A stretch of 44,826 nt of DNA from Sphingomonadales bacterium. GTDB lineage: Bacteria > Pseudomonadota > Alphaproteobacteria > Sphingomonadales > Govanellaceae. The notes below the pieces were generated by a model. That model was not told the origin of the DNA, ran no database searches, and worked only from the letters and a program-made list of their open reading frames with translations. Positions 41,321 to 44,826 of this stretch are shown in pieces. The stretch spans positions 47,718 through 92,543 of the forward strand of contig JACFMS010000013.1 of NCBI GenBank assembly GCA_019455285.1, read 5' to 3'. The stretch's first letter is position 1. Every line of letters starts with the position of its first letter. A program made the position numbers and the translations under genes.

Positions 41321-42091
41321 CTACTCCTTCAAACTCGGCAGCGCCGCCGTGACGCCATCGTCGGCAACGATCACCGCGCCCACCAATGGCCGTGACATAT
41401 CGGAGGCCAAGAAAAGAATGACGTTGGCCATCTCCTCAGGGTCGATGTAGACGCGCCCGGTCGGCGTCAGCGCCCGCAACTTTTCGTAAACGGAGTGAAA
41501 TTCCGGCGTGCGCACGATAGCGTTGATCGGCGTCTCCACATTACCGGGCGCCACCACGTTGGCCCGGATGCCCCGAGGCGCCAACTCTGCCGCCAGCGAG
41601 CGCGTCAACTGGATGACCGCGCCCTTGCTGGCCGCATAGGCGCTGGATTCGGCGAGCCCCGTAACGCCGGCCGCAGAGCTGACGTTGACGATGGCGCCGC
41701 CGCGATCCGCCATGGTGCGCGCCGCCGCGCGGCACATCAGATAGGTGACACGCAAGTTGACGGCGACGACGCGGTCGAAAACGGCGATGGCGTCATCGGC
41801 CAGAATGGGATTAGGCTGCCAGACGCCGGCGCAGTTGACCACGATATCGGGAGCGCCCCATTTCTTGCCCACTTTTTCGACAATGCTTTCCGCTTGCCCG
41901 TCTTTCGCCAGATCGCCCGAGGTCACCAGCGATGGGCCTGCCATCATCGCGGCGGTTTCCCGCAGCGACGCTTCCGTTCGGCCCACCAGCGCCACTTTCG
42001 CCCCTTGCCGCGAAAACGTCACCGCCGCGGCGCGGCCAATGCCCGATCCGGCGCCGGTGATGATGGCGGCCTTGCCCTCCAGCATATTCAT
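41321..42091 (-). CDS. short-chain dehydrogenase/reductase (second SDR of operon)
   Basis: It is a 256-residue classical SDR: TGAGSGIG cofactor motif near residue 12, NCAG (VVNCAGVWQPN), catalytic Ser in NVSSAAGVTG and YAASKGA (Tyr and Lys). The ATG at 42091 overlaps the upstream stop (ATGA) with AAGGA 9 bases before it; a GTG one codon earlier is possible. It is probably a beta-hydroxyacyl-CoA dehydrogenase, given its place between another SDR and the ligase. Confidence 0.92.
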   Translation of the reverse strand: MNMLEGKAAIITGAGSGIGRAAAVTFSRQGAKVALVGRTEASLRETAAMMAGPSLVTSGDLAKDGQAESIVEKVGKKWGAPDIVVNCAGVWQPNPILADDAIAVFDRVVAVNLRVTYLMCRAAARTMADRGGAIVNVSSAAGVTGLAESSAYAASKGAVIQLTRSLAAELAPRGIRANVVAPGNVETPINAIVRTPEFHSVYEKLRALTPTGRVYIDPEEMANVILFLASDMSRPLVGAVIVADDGVTAALPSLKE

Positions 42092-43023
42092 CACTTATTT
42101 CCTTCGGATTTTACTTTTGGCGGCATCATCAGCGGTTCCGGCAGATTTTTCTCAAACGGCGCCATGACCTCGGCAAAACTTGCTGGCGTATAGCCGTTGG
42201 TCATGTCGCCGATCTGCGACCAACGGGCGGCGACGTCTTCAGGCGCAAAGCCGTCGATGCCGAAATTGACTCCCGGTGATCGCTGAAAACGGATGCAGTC
42301 CACATGCCCTGCGCCCGCCTCGACGAATGCGCCGCTCACCGGGCAGGACTCATGGCACAGATAAGCCACCACGGGGCTGACCAGATCGGGCGACATCACC
42401 GCCAGATTGCGCGGTGAGACGGTGCCGCCGGCAAGCGCTGAGGCCGCAGACGGCGATACGGTGTTGACCTTGATGCCGACTTTCTCGCCTTCGTGCATCA
42501 ACGCCAACGTCAGACCATGCAGACCGAGCTTGGCCGAACTGTAGTTGGCCTGACCGAAATTGCCCCACAGACCCGCCCCCGACGAGATCATGATTACCCG
42601 GCCATACTGCTGATCGCGAAGGTGCGGCCAGGCGGCGCGGGTGACGGAAAAACTGCCGAACAGATGTACGCGATGCACGTCCATCCATTCTTCCACGCTC
42701 ATTTTGTGAAACGAACGATCGCGCAAAATCCCGGCGTTGTTGATAATGATATCTACCCGGCCAAAAGCGTTGATGGCGTCGGCAATGATGTTTTCGCCGT
42801 TTTCCACCGAGTGGGCGCTGGCGATGGCTTGCTCGCCAGCAATGCGAATTTCATCCACCACTTTGGCCGCCGGGGATTGCCCATCCCCGCGACTGACATC
42901 ATTGACCACAACCTTCGCCCCGCGCGCCGCCAGCAGCAGCGCATAGGCGCGGCCCAACGCGCCGCCGCCGCCGGTAATGATGGCGACGCGGTCATCAAAA
43001 CGCAAAGTCGTTTGTCTGAACAT
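42091..43023 (-). CDS. short-chain dehydrogenase/reductase (MFE-2-like hydroxyacyl-CoA dehydrogenase)
   Basis: It has 310 residues. It opens with LRFDDRVAIITGGGGALGRAYA, very like the (3R)-hydroxyacyl-CoA dehydrogenase part of peroxisomal multifunctional enzyme 2. NNAGILRDRSFHKM and the catalytic Ser and Tyr-x-x-x-Lys (MISSGAGLWGNFGQANYSSAK) follow. The C-terminal extension of about 50 residues is longer than in a classical SDR. It starts 2 bases after the HyuB-fragment stop. Two adjacent SDRs with DUF35 and thiolase genes recall the bbs beta-oxidation cluster, but no hydratase gene is present here. Confidence 0.92.
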   Translation of the reverse strand: MFRQTTLRFDDRVAIITGGGGALGRAYALLLAARGAKVVVNDVSRGDGQSPAAKVVDEIRIAGEQAIASAHSVENGENIIADAINAFGRVDIIINNAGILRDRSFHKMSVEEWMDVHRVHLFGSFSVTRAAWPHLRDQQYGRVIMISSGAGLWGNFGQANYSSAKLGLHGLTLALMHEGEKVGIKVNTVSPSAASALAGGTVSPRNLAVMSPDLVSPVVAYLCHESCPVSGAFVEAGAGHVDCIRFQRSPGVNFGIDGFAPEDVAARWSQIGDMTNGYTPASFAEVMAPFEKNLPEPLMMPPKVKSEGNK

Positions 43024-43025
43024 CT

Positions 43026-43388
43026 CTACCTCATTCGCAGACGTCTGGTTTCTCCCTCATCCACCGTGCCGTCCCTGGATATCGCCACACGATATACCTC
43101 GCGCGCCCGGGTGATCGTTACAAAGCCTTCCAACACATCCTCGCGCACCATATCGATGGGGCGTGCCGTTGGATCGCCATAGCCGCCGCCGCCGCAGGAG
43201 GTGGACAGGATAGCTTCGCCCGGCTTGACTTCCACCTGGGCGCAACCGGGCAAATCAATCACGCTGCCGTCGGCCAGCCGCTTCTGGGCGATGGCCGGGC
43301 CGCCGATGCCACCGATGCCACCGATGCCACCGATGCCACCGATGCCACCGGTATCACCGGTATCACCGGTATCACAGGCAAACCGCAT
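43026..43388 (-). pseudogene. C-terminal remnant of hydantoinase subunit B (120 residues)
   Basis: The reading frame from the ATG at 43388 (GGAG about 9 bases upstream) has a repeat-encoded stretch, then about 80 residues (KRLADGSVIDLPGCAQVEV onwards) that match only the last part of HyuB proteins: TSCGGGGYGDPTARP and VTITRAREVYRVAI. Full-length HyuB has about 520-620 residues. The rest of HyuB and any HyuA are absent here, so this is a 5'-truncated relic. Its ribosome site, intact frame and 2-base spacing to the SDR gene mean a short protein may still be made, perhaps as the operon's leader gene. The alternative that it is a real stand-alone domain is less likely. Confidence 0.7.
43303..43374. 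repeat. 9-bp minisatellite inside the HyuB remnant
   Basis: Eight tandem 9-base units: five of CCGATGCCA followed by three of CCGGTATCA. On the minus strand they encode Gly-Ile-Gly and Asp-Thr-Gly triplets in frame, at the 5' end of the truncated gene. The unit length keeps the frame, so copy-number change by slippage would only lengthen or shorten a Gly-rich linker. Confidence 0.95.
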
Positions 43389-43432
43389 AGGATCTAGTCT
43401 CCAAAACCTGAGAAAAATCACGACCTCAGATT

Positions 43433-43455
43433 ATAATTAATGAAATAATTAATGA
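43433..43455. promoter_or_regulatory. tandem 11-bp repeat, possible operator of the second GntR regulator
   Basis: ATAATTAATGA occurs twice (43433-43443 and 43445-43455) with one base between, a 12-base period. It lies in the very AT-rich 165-base region between the divergent HyuB-remnant operon and the gntR gene at 43554. Related AT-rich words (GATTATTTTAATGGAATAATT) follow up to about 43484. It may hold promoter elements for both directions and regulator binding. The motif differs from the TTGTATACAA sites of the first GntR regulator. Confidence 0.5.
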
Positions 43456-43553
43456 TCTGATTGATTATTTTAATGGAATAATTTCGCCGCCGCAACTATA
43501 ATTTCGCCATCCCTGGACCGTGGGATAACGGCCGGTGAAGATTGAGGAAACGC

Positions 43554-44252
43554 ATGGCCATAGCCAAACGGACGGAAAAGCCCAAGAAGCCGGGACGTCA
43601 ACCGGGCAGCGGCGGGGTGCATCTCGCTGAGGTCGCCACCAGCTACATCGAGAATGCCATTCGGGAAGGCCGCTACCTGCCCGGCCAGCGGCTGGTGGAG
43701 GCCGATCTGGCGGCGGAGACGAAACTGGGCATTGGCCCCATTCGCGAGGCGTTGCGGGTACTGGCCGGCGAAGGCGTCATCGATCTTGTGCCCTACAAGG
43801 GCGCGCGGATCCGCCGACTGGAGAAAAAGGACCTGATTTCGATCCTGCAAGCCCTAAAAGGCGTCGGCTATACCGGGCTGACCCTCGTCGCTGAGGCGGC
43901 GCGCCAGGGCAAGGACGTTTCAGCCCTCAATGACGCCATGGCGGTCATTCGCATGTCGGCGCGGCGCACTAATGTCGCCACCTTCATGATCAGGGTCGCC
44001 GACTTTCACACCGTGGTGCACGCCCTCTCCGGCAATGATTACCTCGACAAAATCGCCGGCCGGCTGCACCTCAACCTTTTTCATCGCGAACTTGCCACCT
44101 ATCTGCCGATCGAGGATTGGGATGGCTATGTGGGAACCTACGAGCAGATTGCCAAGACGCTGGTCGCCGGCGATGGCGACAAGGCGGTCAAGGTGTTCAT
44201 GAAGCATATGGACAATCTTATTGCTCGTCTGCGGGAAGAGCCGAGAGCATAA
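43554..44252 (+). CDS. GntR-family transcriptional regulator (FCD subfamily), second copy
   Basis: It has 232 residues from the ATG at 43554 (GAGG upstream); a TTG at 43542 would add four. A basic N-terminal tail (KRTEKPKKPGRQ) precedes the winged helix (SYIENAIREGRYLPGQRLVEADLA, then GIGPIREALRVLAGEGVI). The FCD-type helical domain follows, with FMIRVADFHTVVHALSGN and LFHREL. It is divergent from the acyl-CoA operon and probably controls it; the effector is likely an acyl-CoA or organic acid. It is not close to the first GntR protein in the ligand domain. Confidence 0.9.
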   Translation: MAIAKRTEKPKKPGRQPGSGGVHLAEVATSYIENAIREGRYLPGQRLVEADLAAETKLGIGPIREALRVLAGEGVIDLVPYKGARIRRLEKKDLISILQALKGVGYTGLTLVAEAARQGKDVSALNDAMAVIRMSARRTNVATFMIRVADFHTVVHALSGNDYLDKIAGRLHLNLFHRELATYLPIEDWDGYVGTYEQIAKTLVAGDGDKAVKVFMKHMDNLIARLREEPRA

Positions 44253-44348
44253 AGCTGGCCTGAAGGCCGCATCCGATTCGCGAAGCAGTGCTTCGCTGCG
44301 GTGTGAACAACAGGCTCATTCACCGGTCCCACCTATCAGATAAAATAA
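44253..44348. other. non-coding gap with a small stem-loop
   Basis: No gene is visible after gntR. A stem GCGAAG/CTTCGC with loop CAGTG lies near 44279-44295. Nothing else was recognised. Confidence 0.4.
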
Positions 44349-44371
44349 AAGGGCCCCGATTAGGGGCCCTT
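44349..44371 (+). terminator. terminator-like hairpin after gntR
   Basis: AAGGGCCCC-GATTA-GGGGCCCTT is a perfect 9-bp stem with a 5-base loop. It is followed by ATGCTTTATT rightward and by TTTATTTTA leftward, so it may work in both directions: rightward for gntR, leftward for any transcript leaving the rRNA operon. Confidence 0.7.
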
Positions 44372-44380
44372 ATGCTTTAT

Positions 44381-44399
44381 TGGTTGCGGGGACAGGATT
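44381..44399 (-). repeat. duplicate of the 3' end of tRNA-fMet
   Basis: These 19 bases are identical to 44555-44573, the CCA end, acceptor strand and part of the T-arm of tRNA-fMet. The rest of the tRNA is absent. A terminator-like hairpin lies on the left of both copies. This looks either like an attachment-site duplication of a lost integrative element or the relic of a second tRNA gene. The 155 bases between the copies contain no gene. Confidence 0.8.
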
Positions 44400-44448
44400 A
44401 GTCCTGCGCGCGGTGCTATCGCACCGTGCTCGTTCCGCTGCGCGAAGA

Positions 44449-44488
44449 ACCTTTGGCAAAACAGGCTTGATGCCTGTTTTGCAAGGTT
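44449..44488. repeat. long imperfect palindrome between the tRNA-end copies
   Basis: AACCTT-(tg)-GCAAAACAGGC, loop TTGAT, GCCTGTTTTGC-AAGGTT forms a stem of about 17 bp with a 2-base bulge. The loop TTGAT is the same as in the terminator at 44523-44543. A second smaller stem (CGGTGC/GCACCG, 44411-44426) lies before it. It may be a REP-like element or an RNA structure. Confidence 0.65.
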
Positions 44489-44512
44489 CAAGATCCATGG
44501 ACCCGGCAGCTA

Positions 44513-44554
44513 AAAACACGAAGGCCCGCCTTGATGGCGGGCCTTTTGTGTTTT

Positions 44555-44555
<1 letters not shown>
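44513..44555 (-). terminator. strong terminator downstream of tRNA-fMet (rRNA operon end)
   Basis: GGCCCGCC-TTGAT-GGCGGGCC (44523-44543) is a perfect 8-bp GC stem. On the minus strand, after tRNA-fMet, it is followed by TTCGTGTTTTT. The A-rich and T-rich flanks pair too, extending the stem, and a T-run also follows rightward, so it can act in both directions. It is the likely end of the leftward rRNA-tRNA transcript. Confidence 0.85.
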
Positions 44556-44631
<76 letters not shown>

Positions 44632-44717
44632 GCAATCAGATGTCAGTTGTCAGCAAGACAAGTGATGAGTGCTGTTGCACGCTATATTGTGGTACACTGC
44701 GAAGGGTTTGTATAATT

Positions 44718-44787
44718 CTGACATCTGACATCTGACATCTGACATCTGACATCTGACATCTGACATCTGACACCTGACATCTGACAT
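44718..44787. repeat. 7-bp tandem repeat (10 units of CTGACAT)
   Basis: There are ten head-to-tail CTGACAT units, with one variant (unit 8, CTGACAC). It lies in the spacer between 5S rRNA and tRNA-fMet and is therefore transcribed as part of the rRNA precursor (GATGTCA repeats). CAGATGTCAG at 44637-44646, next to tRNA-fMet, is the inverse of the unit and can pair with it. Confidence 0.96.
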
Positions 44788-44798
44788 CTGTCTTTTCT

Positions 44799-44826
44799 AG
44801 GCCTGGCGACGACCTACTCTTCCAAC
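44799..44826 (-). rRNA. rrf: 5S ribosomal RNA, 3' end (partial at right edge)
   Basis: The minus strand reads GTTGGAAGAGTAGGTCGTCGC then CAGGC, the conserved 3' end of bacterial 5S rRNA (helix with GAGAGTAGG and the terminal stem GCCAGGC). The boundary near 44799 is approximate. The rest of the rRNA operon lies outside the window to the right, transcribed leftward. Confidence 0.88.

Noticed and set aside
43303-43374. The 9-bp repeat as a CRISPR array
   Set aside because: Units are contiguous with no spacers, and no cas gene is near.
44718-44787. The 7-bp repeat as a CRISPR array or iteron origin
   Set aside because: There are no spacers, no cas or rep genes, and the position inside an rRNA operon spacer does not fit a replication origin.

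Overview
The window reads as chromosome of a Gram-negative, high-GC alphaproteobacterium. The evidence is outer-membrane proteins (a TonB-dependent receptor and a lipoprotein autotransporter protease), dense operons with 1-4 base overlaps, and, at the right edge, a leftward 5S rRNA followed by initiator tRNA-fMet, the usual end of an alphaproteobacterial rRNA operon. I cannot fix the order or genus from sequence alone. No insertion sequence, prophage gene or CRISPR array was seen.

Layout. 1-3471 (leftward): a surface-polysaccharide operon, galE - flippase - asparagine-synthase-like gene (cut by the edge). 3635-7346 (rightward): a compact paaABCDE operon for the phenylacetyl-CoA epoxidase. 7337-9295: mnmC (tRNA wobble-uridine modification). 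9396-19472: an apparent catabolic island with a TonB receptor, a GntR/FCD regulator, an isochorismatase-fold amidase, a family III CoA-transferase, an HMG-CoA-lyase-like enzyme and a HyuA/HyuB pair. Near-identical TTGTATACAA palindromes lie in both of its divergent promoter regions, which suggests one regulon run by the GntR protein. tRNA-Ala(CGC) follows, then a PAS histidine kinase and a subtilisin-like autotransporter lipoprotein.

24059-28126 (leftward) is a five-gene operon with the composition of a Gram-positive dlt operon: carrier protein, SGNH/DltD-like transferase, MBOAT/DltB-like acyltransferase, a 39-residue one-helix microprotein ending in Phe-Val-Tyr-Gln-Gly-Phe, and a DltA-like adenylating enzyme. 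The microprotein tail matches the FxYxxF-type C-terminal acyl-shuttle motif of DltX. This is the most striking system in the window: a probable envelope-polymer acylation machine with a stand-alone shuttle microprotein in a Gram-negative cell. Its polymer and acyl group are unknown. A SulP transporter and a family 2 glycosyltransferase lie beside it.

31008-36136 holds mixed housekeeping genes (DUF2817 peptidase-like, DUF6629-like membrane protein, Hsp20, CapA, DUF72, HxlR regulator). 36282-43388 holds an acyl-CoA-dehydrogenase-fold flavoprotein and a leftward acyl-CoA operon: HyuB C-terminal remnant, two SDRs, an acyl-CoA ligase, a DUF35 Zn-ribbon protein, a thiolase-fold enzyme and a GNAT. 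A second GntR/FCD regulator diverges from it. The right end (44253-44826) is structured non-coding DNA: terminators, long hairpins, a duplicated 19-base end of tRNA-fMet, tRNA-fMet itself, a 7-bp tandem repeat of ten units, and the 3' end of 5S rRNA.
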